Positions 15,401 to 24,073 of a stretch of 64,000 bases of DNA are shown piece by piece (position 1 is the first letter of the stretch; each line of letters begins with the position of its first letter). This DNA is from Mimachlamys varia (taxonomy: Eukaryota > Mollusca > Bivalvia > Pectinida > Pectinidae). Made by a program: the position numbers and the translations under genes. The notes beneath the pieces are model-generated. The model did no database searches. It saw only the letters and a list, made by a program, of their open reading frames with translations, and was not told where the DNA came from. Where the stretch lies: contig OX392527.1 in assembly GCA_947623455.1 (NCBI GenBank), positions 7,436,001 to 7,500,000 of the forward strand. The letters are read 5' to 3'.

Positions 15401-16419
15401 CCTGATCAGTCGTACATGTGGTGCTGCCTAACTCCTACCTGATCAGTCGTACATGTGGTGCAGTCTAACTCCTACCTGATCAGTCGTACATGTGGTGCTG
15501 CCTAACTCCTACCAGATCAGTCGTACATGTGGTGCTGTCTAACTCCTACCTGATCAGTAGTTCATGTGGTGCTGCCTAACTTCTACCCAGCAGTCGTACA
15601 TGTGGTGCTACCTAACTCCTACCCAATCAGTGGTACATGTGGTGCTACCTAACTCCTACCTGATCAGTCGTATATGTGGTGCTGCCTAACTCCTACCAGA
15701 TCAGTCGTACATGTGGTGCTGTCTAACTCTTACCTGATCAGTCGTACATGTGGTGCTGCCTAACTCCTACCTGATCAGTCGTACATGTGGTGCTGTCTAA
15801 CTCCTACCTGATCAGTCGTACATGTGGTGCAACCTAACTCCTACCTGATCAGTCGTACATGTGGTGCAACCAAACTCCTACCAGATCAGTCATACATGTG
15901 GTGCTGTCTAACTCCTACCAGATCAGTCGTACATGTGGTGCTGCCTAACTCCTACCAGATCAGTCGTACATGTGGTGCTGTCTAACTCCTACCTGATCAG
16001 TCGTACATATGGTGCTGCCTAACTCCTACCTGATCAGTCGCACATATGGTGCTGCCTAACTCCTACCTGATCAGTCGTACATGTGGTGCAACCTAACTCC
16101 TACCTGATCAGTCGTACATGTGGTGCAGTCTAACTCCTTCCCTATCAGTCGTACATGTGGTGCTACCTAACTTCCTTACCTATCAATCCTATACATGTGG
16201 CGCTACCTAACTTTCCTAACCGATCCATCAGTCGTACATGTGCCGTGGTCAGGTGCACGTGGTGCTACTCCTTTACCTGATTAATTGTGGTGCTGCTCGT
16301 TTAGGCGTACATGTATGTGTAACACGCCGCGACACTATCGATGTACAGTAGCTGGTAAAGGGTCCATATGTCCTTGAAAGTCCCCGAACCACATGCACTG
16401 TTTTTTTGGAGAAAGACAT
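1..16419 (-). CDS. SPATA20: SPATA20 (thioredoxin-like DUF255 protein), 5' half of a split gene
   Basis: This is a split gene read leftwards and cut by the window edge. Six exons join in phase: 16419-16277, 11467-11366, 11225-11006, 9754-9608, 6866-6662 and 562-432 (or further left). All visible introns are GT-AG. The joined product starts with a basic presequence. It then has the family hallmarks [35 protein letters not shown] with the CxxC pair, [33 protein letters not shown] and [13 protein letters not shown]. These match SPATA20/YyaL proteins, which have an N-terminal thioredoxin-like domain followed by a glycosidase-like helical barrel. The exact biochemical role is poorly defined; in vertebrates the gene is linked to spermatogenesis. 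About 315 codons are visible of a family length near 700-800, so the barrel lies mostly outside. Introns are packed with minisatellites, and three donor sites are themselves tandemly repeated. Confidence 0.93.
432..562 (-). CDS. SPATA20: SPATA20 exon 6, with a repeated 3' end
   Basis: The acceptor is tttacag. The frame gives [20 protein letters not shown] and then an [23 protein letters not shown] segment, matching the family motif in which a Gly-Gly-Ile...Asp-His-Val-x-Gln block precedes a Gly-Phe-His. The first available donor (gttagt) is at 431. Identical exon-end plus donor copies follow every 51 bp to the window edge, all in the same open frame, so the true exon end is ambiguous and could lie further left. 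The exonic copy keeps Ile where the array copies have Val. Confidence 0.85.
563..820. other. Unique intronic sequence, nothing recognised
   Basis: AT-rich stretch between the exon 6 acceptor and the 34-bp array. No ORF, RNA gene or transposon signature was seen. Confidence 0.7.
821..6537. repeat. 5.7-kb minisatellite, 34/31-bp units, SPATA20 intron 5
   Basis: About 170 units built on cctcctacactgtatttata followed by caccacccactgcc (34 bp). A shorter 31-bp variant has gtagtcatacaccca. The two lengths are interspersed, with sub-variants (gaattt, ttcccacac, gctctt). The minus (gene-sense) strand of each 34-bp unit contains TATAAATA. A 937-bp segment is duplicated in tandem near the right end. 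Weak ORFs here are artefacts. Confidence 0.97.
6662..6866 (-). CDS. SPATA20: SPATA20 exon 5
   Basis: 205 nt with acceptor gttttag and donor gtaatg. It encodes [20 protein letters not shown], then a Ser/Tyr/Glu-containing helix region and [18 protein letters not shown], the family motif that leads into the barrel domain. It ends with one base of the Val codon completed in exon 6. The 30-bp array begins about 25 bp from its acceptor. Confidence 0.94.
6892..8945. repeat. 30-bp minisatellite with a hairpin in each unit, SPATA20 intron 4
   Basis: About 68 units of 30 bp. The core ctagggcaaaggaccctag is an inverted repeat (6-bp stem, 7-nt loop), followed by cctggtatatc. Variants are tcc/ccc, ctag/ccag and gata/gtata. 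Because 30 is a multiple of 3, long ORFs run through both strands (10-residue repeats of the [10 protein letters not shown] type). They are by-products of the period, not genes. One 16-bp irregularity sits near 7455-7475. Confidence 0.96.
8946..9607. other. Unique intron 4 sequence
   Basis: AT-rich sequence between the 30-bp array and the exon 4 donor. No coding potential or repeat was recognised. Confidence 0.6.
9608..9754 (-). CDS. SPATA20: SPATA20 exon 4
   Basis: 147 nt, exactly 49 codons, phase 0 at both ends, with acceptor ccacag and donor gtgagt. It encodes [37 protein letters not shown] and LLHIAGL, the signature block of SPATA20/YyaL that follows the CxxC region. Confidence 0.95.
9836..10096. 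repeat. 45-bp minisatellite, SPATA20 intron 3
   Basis: Just over five near-identical 45-bp units containing caaagatcttaccattacaa and tagtcatacaatgatctctcc. It adjoins and is clearly related to the 28-bp donor array on its right (tctcctatacaaagatc corresponds to tctcacctgtacaaaggtc), so it looks like a newer, longer unit derived from the same seed. The gene-sense strand carries an additional GTAAGA donor-like sequence per unit. ORFs through it are period artefacts. Confidence 0.9.
10097..11005 (-). repeat. 28-bp minisatellite made from SPATA20 exon 3 end plus its donor
   Basis: About 32 units of about 28 bp (gatctcacctgtacaaaggt plus cacacatt). On the minus strand each unit reads as the last coding bases of exon 3 (GACCTTTGTACAG) joined to gtgagatca, so the exon-intron junction is reiterated. 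The first unit at 11001-11025 is the genuine junction. Variants change ctgtac to ctatac or cttatac and caaagg to cgaatg. Confidence 0.93.
11006..11225 (-). CDS. SPATA20: SPATA20 exon 3, thioredoxin-like CxxC region
   Basis: 220 nt between a ttaaag acceptor and a gtgaga donor. It encodes the conserved WSQEAF segment, [20 protein letters not shown] with Cys-His-Trp-Cys in the thioredoxin active-site position, [20 protein letters not shown] and finally TFVQ. The exon end and its donor are the seed of the adjacent 28-bp array. Upstream-intron copies repeat the last coding bases together with gtgagatca. Confidence 0.95.
11366..11467 (-). CDS. SPATA20: SPATA20 exon 2
   Basis: The acceptor is ttgcag and the donor gtaaat. 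The exon encodes a lead-in [19 protein letters not shown] and then the highly conserved [14 protein letters not shown] segment that opens the DUF255 domain. It ends with two bases of the Trp codon that is completed in exon 3. Confidence 0.93.
11622..12597. repeat. 20-bp minisatellite, SPATA20 intron 1
   Basis: About 49 units of 20 bp, tacccatggctgacatcgga with common variants (cttgcc, attgga, cttgga). The left half alternates tacccatgg and tacctatgg. The right half has a more mixed variant set that includes a repeated block of five to six units. ORFs in it are shadows. Confidence 0.95.
12598..13060. other. Unique intron 1 sequence
   Basis: No ORF or recognisable element was seen between the 20-bp and 37-bp arrays. 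Confidence 0.6.
13061..16240 (-). repeat. 37-bp minisatellite made from SPATA20 exon 1 end plus its donor
   Basis: About 86 units of 37 bp. On the minus strand a unit reads agcaccacatgtacgactga, then tcag|gtaggagttaggt. It matches the end of exon 1 (AGCACCAC...AATCAG) plus its donor (gtaaaggagt). Copies are most diverged at 16150-16275, beside the exon, and more uniform in the middle. Local higher-order patterns such as a 259-bp (seven-unit) period near 14400-14900 are visible. Confidence 0.9.
16277..16419 (-). CDS. SPATA20: SPATA20 exon 1, mitochondrial-type presequence
   Basis: ATG at 16419 opens 47 codons plus 2 nt, ending ATCAG followed by gtaaag at 16276. The peptide begins [20 protein letters not shown] and is rich in Arg, Lys, Ser and Thr with no Asp or Glu, as expected of a mitochondrial targeting sequence. 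The 2-nt overhang plus the first base of exon 2 makes an Arg codon, and the frame continues into Ser-Met-Ala-Thr-Lys. The phase match across a 4.8-kb intron is the main support. A later start at the ATG in exon 2 (11463) remains possible and would remove the presequence. Confidence 0.7.
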
Positions 16420-16820
16420 CCAAATCAAAAGTTAGCCTACTTACGGAGTGTTGACATTTTACTACTACTCGGAACCTACCGCGAGGTACTCCGAATGGTT
16501 ATCATTAAAATTACGCGGGAAATTTCAATTTGTTGACATGTGTGTTATATTGTTCCACTAATAATAGATAGAACTAAGGCCTACCTAAGAAAGGACAACG
16601 CCCGCCCCATACCAAACAGCCTACACATATTTACGTACTGCCCTTATGGTCACTCTTCTATATTGTTCTTTATTCACTTACAAAAGCTGAATGAATATAT
16701 GTCATTTAGAATGTCGAATCTAGACATACCATTTGAAAAGTAAACTTATTTGCATTGAAAGGATTGCTTCTCTTTGACCATTTCCCCAACTAAGTAGAGT
16801 GTACATGTACATGTATACGT
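16420..16820. promoter_or_regulatory. Presumed SPATA20 5' flank / promoter region
   Basis: About 400 bp of unique sequence between the SPATA20 start codon and the 48-bp array. It must contain the 5' UTR and probably the promoter if exon 1 is correct. No clear TATA box was assigned. A plus-strand 67-codon ORF at 16540-16743 shows no recognisable motif and is not called. Confidence 0.35.
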
Positions 16821-19800
16821 CTCTGTTATAGAATGTAAAGGTACATGTAGCGGGTTGGTGTTGTTAGCGGAGCTCTGTTATACTGTAAAGTTAGCGGGTT
16901 GTTGTGGCTAGCTGACGGAGCTCTGTTATAATGTAAAGGTAGCTGGTTGTTGTGGCTAGCTGACGGAGCTCTGTTATAATGTAAAGGTAGCGGGTTGGTG
17001 TTGTTAGCGGAGCTCTGTTATACTGTAAAGTTAGCGGGTTGTTGTGGCTAGCTGACGGAGCACTGTTATAATGTAAAGGTAGCGGGATCTTGTGGCTAGC
17101 TGACGGAGCTCTTTTATAATGTAAAGGTAGCGGGTTGGTGTTGTTAGCGAACTCTGTTATACTGTAAAGGTAGCGGGTTGTTGTGGCTAGCTGACGGAGC
17201 ACTGTTATAATGTAAAGGAAGCGGGTTGTTGTGGCTAGCTGACGGAGCTCTGTTATAATGTAAAGGTAGCGGGTTGTTGTGGCTAGCTGACGGAGCTCTG
17301 TTATAATGTAAAGGTAGCGGGTTGTTGTGGCTAGCTGACGGAGCTCTGTTATAATGTAAAGGTAGCGGGATCTTGTGGCTAGCTGACGGAGCTCTGTTAT
17401 AATGTAAAGGTAGCGGGTTGTTGTGGCTAGCTGACGGAGCTCTGTTATAATGTAAAGGTAGCGGGTTGTTGTGGCTAGCTGACGGAGCTCTGTTATAATG
17501 TAAAGGTAGTGGGTTTATGTGGGTAGCTGACGGAGCTCTGTTATAATGGAAAGGTAGCGGGTTATTGTGGGTAGCTGACAGAGCTCTTTTATAATGTAAA
17601 GGTAGCGGGTTGGTGTTGTTAGCGAACTCTGTTATACTGTAAAGGTAGCGGGTTGTTGTGGCTAGCTGACGGAGCTCTGTTATAATGTAAAGGAAGCGGG
17701 TTGTTGTGGCTAGCTGACGGAGCTCTGTTATAATGTAAAGGTAGCGGGTTGTTGTGGCTAGCTGACGGAGCTCTGTTATAATGTAAAGGTAGCGGGTTGT
17801 TGTGGCTAGCTGACGGAGCTCTGTTATAATGTAAAGGTAGCGGGATCTTGTGGCTAGCTGACGGAGCTCTGTTATAATGTAAAGGTAGCGGGTTGTTGTG
17901 GCTAGCTGACGGAGCTCTGTTATAATGTAAAGGTAGCGGGTTGTTGTGGCTAGCTGACGGAGCTCTGTTATAATGTAAAGGTAGCGGGTTTATGTGGGTA
18001 GCTGACGGAGCTCTGTTATAATGGAAAGGTAGCGGGTTATTGTGGGTAGCTGACAGAGCTCTGTTATAATGTAAAGGTAGCGGCTTGTTGTAGCTAGCTG
18101 ACGGAGCTCTGTTATAATGTAAAGGTAGCGGGTTTATGTGGGTAGCTGACAGAGCTATGTTATAATGTAAAGGTAGCGGGTTGTTGTAGCTAGCTGACGG
18201 AGCTCTGTTATAATGTTAAGGTAGCGGGTTTATGTGGGTAGCTGACGGAGCTCTGTTATAATGTAAAGGTAGCGGGTTTATGTGGGTAACTGACGGAGCT
18301 CTGTTATAATGTAAAGGTAGCGGGTTTATGTGGGTAGCTGACGGAGCTCTGTTATAATGTAAAGGTAGCTGGTTGTTGTGGCTAGCTGACGGAGCTCTGT
18401 TATAATGTAATGGTAGCGGGTTGTTGTGGGTAGCTGACGGAGCTCTGTTATAATGTAAAGGTAGCGGGTTGTTGTGGCTAGCTGACGGAGCTCTGTTATA
18501 ATGTAAAGGTAGCGGGATCTTGTGGCTAGCTGACGGAGCTCTGTTATAATGTAAAGGTAGCGGGTTGTTGTGGCTAGCTGACGGAGCTCTGTTATAATGT
18601 AAAGGTAGCGGGTTTATGTGGCTAGCTGACGGAGCTCTGTTATAATGTAAAGGTAGCGGGATCTTGTGGCTAGCTGACGGAGCTCTGTTATAATGTAAAG
18701 GTAGCGGGTTGGTGTTATATATAAAGGTAGCGGGTTGTTGTGGCTAGCTGACGGAGCTCTGTTATAATGTAAAGGTAGCGGGTTGTTGTGGCTAGCTGAC
18801 GGAGCTCTGTTATAATGTAAAGGTAGCGGGTTGTTGTGGCTAGCTGACGGAGCTCTGTTATAATGTAAAGGTAGTGGGTTTATGTGGGTAGCTGACGGAG
18901 CTCTGTTATAATGTAAAGGTAGCGGGTTGGTGTTGCTAGCTGACGGAGCTCTGTTATAATGTAAAGGTAGTGGGTTTATGTGGGTAGCTGACGGAGCTCT
19001 GTTATAGTGTAAAGGTAGCGGGTTGTTGTGGCTAGCTGACGGAGCTCTGTTATAATGTAAAGGTAGCGGGTTGTTGTAGCTAGCTGACGGAGCTCTGTTA
19101 TAATGTAAAGGTAGCGGGTTGGTGTGGCTAGCTGACGGAGCTCTGTTATAATGTAAAGGTAGCGGGTTTATATGGGTAGCTGACGGAGCTCTGTTATAAT
19201 GTAAAAGTAGCGGGTTGTTGTGGCTAGCTGACGGAGCTCTGTTATAATGTAAAGGTAGCGGGTTGTTGTGGCTAGCTGACGGAGCTCTGTTATAATGTAA
19301 AGGTAGCGGGTTGTTGTGGCTAGCTGACGGAGCTCTGTTGTAGTGTAAAGGTAGCGGATTTATGTGGGTAGCTGCCGGAGCTCTGTTATAATGTAAAGGT
19401 AGCGGGTTGTTGTGGCTAGCTGACGGAGCTCTGTTATAATGTAAAGGTAGCGGGTTGTTGTGGCTAGCTGACGGAGCTCTGTTATAATGTAAAGGTAGCG
19501 GGTTGGTGTTGTTAGCTAACGGAGCTCTGTTATATGTAAAGGTAGCGGGTTTATATGGGTAGCTGACGGAGCTCTGTTATAATGTAAAGGTAGCGGGTTG
19601 TTGTGGCTAGCTGACGGAGCTCTGTTATAATGTAAAGGTAGCGGGTTGTTGTGGCTAGCTGACGGAGCTCTGTTATAATGTAAAGGTAGCGGGTTGGTGT
19701 TGTTAGCTAACGGAGCTCTGTTATATGTAAAGGTAGCGGGTTGGTGTGGCTAGCTGACGGAGCTCTGTTATAATGTAAAGGTAGCGGGTTTATATGGGTA

Positions 19801-21250
19801 GCTGACGGAGCTCTGTTATAATGTAAAGGTAGCGGGTTGTTGTGGCTAGCTGACGGAGCTCTGTTATAATGTAAAGGTAGCGGGTTGTTGTGGCTAGCTG
19901 ACGGAGCTCTGTTATAATGTAAAGGTAGCGGGTTGATGTGGCTAGCTGACGGAGCTCTATTATAATGTAAAGGTAGTGGGTTTATGTGGGTAGCTGACGG
20001 AGCTCTGTTATAATGTAAAGGTAGCGGGTTGTTGTGGCTAGCTGACGGAGCTCTATTATAATGTAAAGGTAGTGGGTTTATGTGGGTAGCTGACGGAGCT
20101 CTGTTATAATGTAAAGGTAGCGGGTTGTTGTAGCTAGCTGACGGAGCTCTGTTATAATGTAAAGGTAGCGGGTTTATGTGGGTAGCTGACGGAGCTCTGT
20201 TATAATGTAAAGGTAGCGGGTTGGTGTTGCTAGCTGACGGAGCTCTGTTATAATGTAAAGGTAGTGGGTTTATGTGGGTAGCTGACGGAGCTCTGTTATA
20301 ATGTAAAGGTAGCGGGTTGTTGTAGCTAGCTGACGGAGCTCTGTTATAATGTAAAGGTAGTGGGTTTATGTGGGTAGCTGACGGAGCTCTGTTATAATGT
20401 AAAGGTAGCGGGTTGGTGTTGCTAGCTGACGGAGCTCTGTTATAATGTAAAGGTAGTGGGTTTATGTGGGTAGCTGACGGAGCTCTGTTATAATGTAAAG
20501 GTAGCGGGTTGGTGTGGCTAGCTGACGGAGCTCTGTTATAATGTAAAGGTAGCGGGTTGTTGTGGCTAGCTGACGGAGCTCTGTTATAATGTAAAGGTAG
20601 CGGGTTGTTGTGGCTAGCTGACGGAGCTCTGTTATACTGTAAAGGTAGCGGGTTGTTGTGGCTAGCTGACGGAGCTCTGTTATAATGTAAAGGTAGCGGG
20701 TTGTTGTGGCTAGCTGACGGAGCTCTGTTATAATGTAAAGGTAGTGGGTTGTTGTGGCTAGCTGACGGAGCTCTGTTATAATGTAAAGGTAGCGGGTTGG
20801 TGTGGCTAGCTGACGGAGCTCTGTTATAATGTAAAGGTAGCGGGTTTATGTGGGTAGCTGACGGAGCTCTGTTATAATGTAAAGGTAGCGGGTTGTTGTG
20901 GCTAGCTGACGGAGCTCTGTTATAATGTAAAGGTAGCGGGTTGTTATGGCTAGCTGACGGAGCTCTGTTATAATGTAAAGATAGCGGGTTGTTGTGGCTA
21001 GCTGACGGAGCTCTGTTATAATGTAAAGGTAGCGGGTTTATGTGGGTAGCTGACGGAGCTCTGTTATAATGTAAAGGTAGCGGGTTTATGTGGGTAGCTG
21101 ACGGAGCTCTGTTATAATGTAAAGGTAGCGGGATCTTGTGGCTAGCTGACGGAGCTCTGTTATAATGTAAAGGTAGCGGGTTTATGTGGGTAGCTGACGG
21201 AGCTCTGTTATAATGTAAAGGTAGCGGGTTGTTGTGGCTAGCTGACGGAG
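16821..21250. repeat. 4.4-kb minisatellite, 48-bp units
   Basis: About 92 units of tagcgggttgttgtggctag plus ctgacggagctctgttataa plus tgtaaagg. Sub-variants (ttgttgtggc, tttatgtggg, atcttgtggc, ttggtgttgt) occur in a non-random order. A block around 17111-17590 recurs 475 bp later, including a rare truncated unit. Units contain the palindromes gctagc and gagctc. Confidence 0.97.
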
Positions 21251-21850
21251 CAAGCTTCTTTTGGCCTAGTTGGTAGAACTACACCAGACACATTAAGTAT
21301 AAGTCGTCATGATTAGTTCTCGGGTGATTTCTTTTTCGTTACCTGTCCGAAAAGTTTCAGCTGCGTCAAAGTTGAAAGTTGTAAGTTTTATCTTTAATTC
21401 ATGTATAATTCAAGCGCTTCTTCTAGCCAAGAATATGTTGAGCCGGTAGATCGCTCTTTAAGGTACAACAAAGACATGTCAATGTGTATGATTGGGCGAC
21501 AGCAATCACATAACGGAGTGACATTAGGCGATACAATACCACGTTCATCCCGTCACTCAAAATGGCTATTCGTCACGTGATATCATGAGAGCAAAGTTCA
21601 ATCTATCTCAGAAGACGCTTACTATTCCGGAACACATGGTCTTTTGCAGGGGTCTCCATGTAAATATTTTCTTCATTTAGTTCATCTATCGATTTTAGTT
21701 CGGACTATGATTTTGTTGACACTTCGGTATTCTCTTATCATTTTTTCTTACATTATTCAAAGGCGGATCCAGGATTTTGTATCCTCCTTGCGGAGAAATA
21801 ATCTTGATTTCCTCCAAAAACACGCCAAATTTCGTTGGATACCTATATTA
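21251..21850. other. Unique sequence right of the 48-bp array
   Basis: Nothing coding was recognised. The segment 21262-21280 resembles a tRNA A box but no B box follows at the usual distance. Confidence 0.5.
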
Positions 21851-22206
21851 CTATCCATTTACAGCGAAAGGCTAGCGCGTGCAGTGACGTCAAAACTCAT
21901 TGCTAGATTTTGTATGCAGAAAGTGGCACGATAGCTGACGAAAACTTTGAGACAAGGAATTTTTTTACGTATGGAACGCCAAATTAACATGCTCAATTAA
22001 TTGCACCTCTCTTCAAATACTTGAAGATAGGCACAAGGTCTCTGGTTAAGGACACAGGGAACTGAGAAGATCCCTAAATTTGGAGGAAGACCGTCATCCA
22101 ATGACACCGAAAGGTCAGCGTGTGATCATGAGGTGACATCAAAATCATTCATTGCTATGCAAAAAGTGGCAGGATAGCTGACCAATACTTTGAAACACGG
22201 AAATCT
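21851..22206. repeat. Diverged direct repeat, two copies about 255 bp apart
   Basis: 21853-21955 and 22107-22206 share an ordered series of blocks: cgaaaggctagcg / cgaaaggtcagcg, then gtgacgtcaaaa / ggtgacatcaaaa, then atgcagaaagtggcacgata / atgcaaaaagtggcaggata, then gctgac. They could be ends or internal repeats of an old element associated with the transposase remnant to the right. Confidence 0.6.
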
Positions 22207-22329
22207 GACGTGTTTCTGGAGGAAGTGATGGCGAGGATTCAAGGGCCGTCATCCTGAAATTTCGCCAAGAAGACCAGATTCACTAGACAGAGGGCGAGCG
22301 GCAAATGGAAAATACTTTTAATATCAAAG

Positions 22330-23400
22330 ATTACTTAGAGCTAATAAGCCAACTCTCGAATCAAATGACATAAGCGATAAGCCTGAGAGAATACAATTAA
22401 GACGAAGCAGGACTCTTTTTTAATAATTTTCCGGCCAGCTGGTTGTAGTACCAAAGAGATCAAACCACGCACATACCGTGCAAGCGAGCTCACCTCTGTG
22501 CATTGGTGCGTGAGTACTTTTGGAACTGCTTTGCCTCCTATGATAAAATGCAGCCTATGCAACAACAGATTCAGGATTCATGGATAAGGAAATCTATTTC
22601 CAATGGTTTGAACAAATATTCCTGAAGTATGCCGTGAAAGATCGACCGATTGTTTTACTCCGGGATGGTGCAGTTTCACATCTTGACTTGTCCGTTCAGC
22701 TTTTTCCAATGATATAATTCTGCTGTGTCTGCCGTCAAAAACCATCCATATAATCCAACCGATGGAAGTGGCTGTCTAAAAGGCCATGAACGCAAAAGCT
22801 GCAAAACAGATGAGTCATACCCGGATGTTGAAATCCAACATGTGGGTGTCGAAGAAAAACGTCAGTTCCATCTTTAAGATTGTCTTCGAAGAGAGCTTCA
22901 CAATTGCAACCATAACTAATGGCTTCTAGAAATGTGGAATATATTAGATTAATCCTAACGCTATTCGATTAATCCTAATCACTTCTTCTGTGAGTTCTTG
23001 CTACAGCGTCGTCCCCAGTGAATCGGATCTGTCAGCACAAGGTGCATCAGTATCTGACACTATACAACCGACATCTACCAGCAGCAAATCAGCAGACATA
23101 CTGCCACCTAATAATCTTCTGTATAAACCACTTGTCAAACTCCAGACGCACCTAATTCAGATCAGTCATCTCATAGTACAGATGCCCAGATCAGCAAGTA
23201 CTCATCAAACACCAACCTAAACTGACTTTTGGAGATGACGGTATACTTCAGGGCACCCATGCCATTGACTCACTATCCAAACTCCACGAAACCATATCCA
23301 GCGAAGGGATGGAGAGTGCCCTCCTGCAATGACACTTGCAGCTGCGGAGTCGGCTTTCACGCCTAGGAAAAGACGTCCGTACGAAGGTAAGGTGCATTTG
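22330..23400 (+). pseudogene. pogo/Tigger-type (DDE_1) transposase pseudogene
   Basis: Broken reading frames show the ordered landmarks of a Tc1/mariner-superfamily pogo/Tigger transposase, which excises and inserts DNA by a DDD/E catalytic triad. DEAGLFF (near 22401) sits in the first-Asp position. DKEIYFQWFEQIFLKYAVKD, then RPIVLLRDGAVSH (near 22664), is the second-Asp block. A CLPSKTIHIIQP block with Met-Glu in place of the usual Thr/Leu-Asp (near 22757) is the third. A C-terminal part ends in ITNGF...KCGIY...INPNAI. Several in-frame stops and frameshifts rule out function. The open 76-codon stretch at 22990-23220 is its tail, not a separate gene. The family call is by motif order. Confidence 0.75.
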
Positions 23401-23607
23401 CATCTGAATCTGATATAAAAGGCAATGCCGTGTCCTCAATCGGATAAAAATCATATCTTGATCTCCGCGCCAGGTCATTGAAAAATTATTTTAGTGCTTA
23501 GTAAAGAGACGACAAAGGTCATCTGAACGTGATCTCTTATGGGATGTTGTCAGATCCTTGTAAAACGGAGTGAGAACAAGGATCTGTATACTTATCGTAT
23601 TAACACT

Positions 23608-24068
23608 AAAACATTCCTGCGTTTCGAAGTAATAGCTGGAATTATTTGTCTTGTCAGTACGTATTTGTCAGGGGTGGAATTACAGGTGGTCTTGGTCAGA
23701 TCTGGGCCCGTATTCATGAAACCGTTCTCATACTCAAGCATGGTTTCTGTGCTCAAGCCAGCTTTCCTGAAACTCGCCTATAATATGTTAACAATCAAAA
23801 AGTCAATTGTAAATGTTGAAATTAGTTTTCTGCTTCATTGATCTTCATTTTCCCCAAACACTTTGACAAAATAAGAGTTTTTAACTAAATTATAGTCAGA
23901 ACAAGAAATCAATGTTGAGCACAAAATCCATGCTTGAGCATGAGAACAGTTTCATGAATACGGGCTCAGGTCAGTCAATCGGAGTGTTAGCACGTGCATT
24001 GCCATGGGATAGCGAGGGTACGCGAGTATGTACGCCACTTTTCTAGTGCGTCGACTCGCAGTAGCACG
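23608..24068 (+). repeat. Left terminal repeat A1 of the DIRS/Ngaro-like element
   Basis: It matches A2 at 26189-26388 through ttatttgtcttgtc, gtacgtatttgt, ggtggaattac and gtgttagcacgtgc, then gggatagcgaggg and tacgccacttttcta. Removing the 260-bp MITE at 23706-23965 restores collinearity with A2. Confidence 0.8.
23706..23965. mobile_element. 260-bp MITE nested in the A1 repeat
   Basis: The terminal inverted repeats are long: gcccgtattcatgaaaccgt at the left and its near complement acagtttcatgaatacgggc at the right. The match extends inward to tcaagcatgg / ccatgcttga. The uninterrupted sister copy A2 reads gatctggtcag at this point, giving a true empty site. A possible 5-bp duplication with one mismatch (tctgg / tcagg) flanks it. 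No coding capacity. Confidence 0.85.
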
Positions 24069-24073
24069 CTATA

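Noticed and set aside
16540..16743. 67-codon plus-strand ORF upstream of SPATA20
   Set aside because: No motif, and it lies in the presumed promoter on the opposite strand. Its length is within chance expectation.
1..21250. CRISPR-like appearance of regular short repeats
   Set aside because: Units abut one another and lack unique spacers. The context is eukaryotic with spliced genes and no cas genes.
21262..21330. Possible tRNA-like sequence (ggcctagttggtagaac)
   Set aside because: A-box similarity only. There is no B box or acceptor-stem pairing at the right distance.
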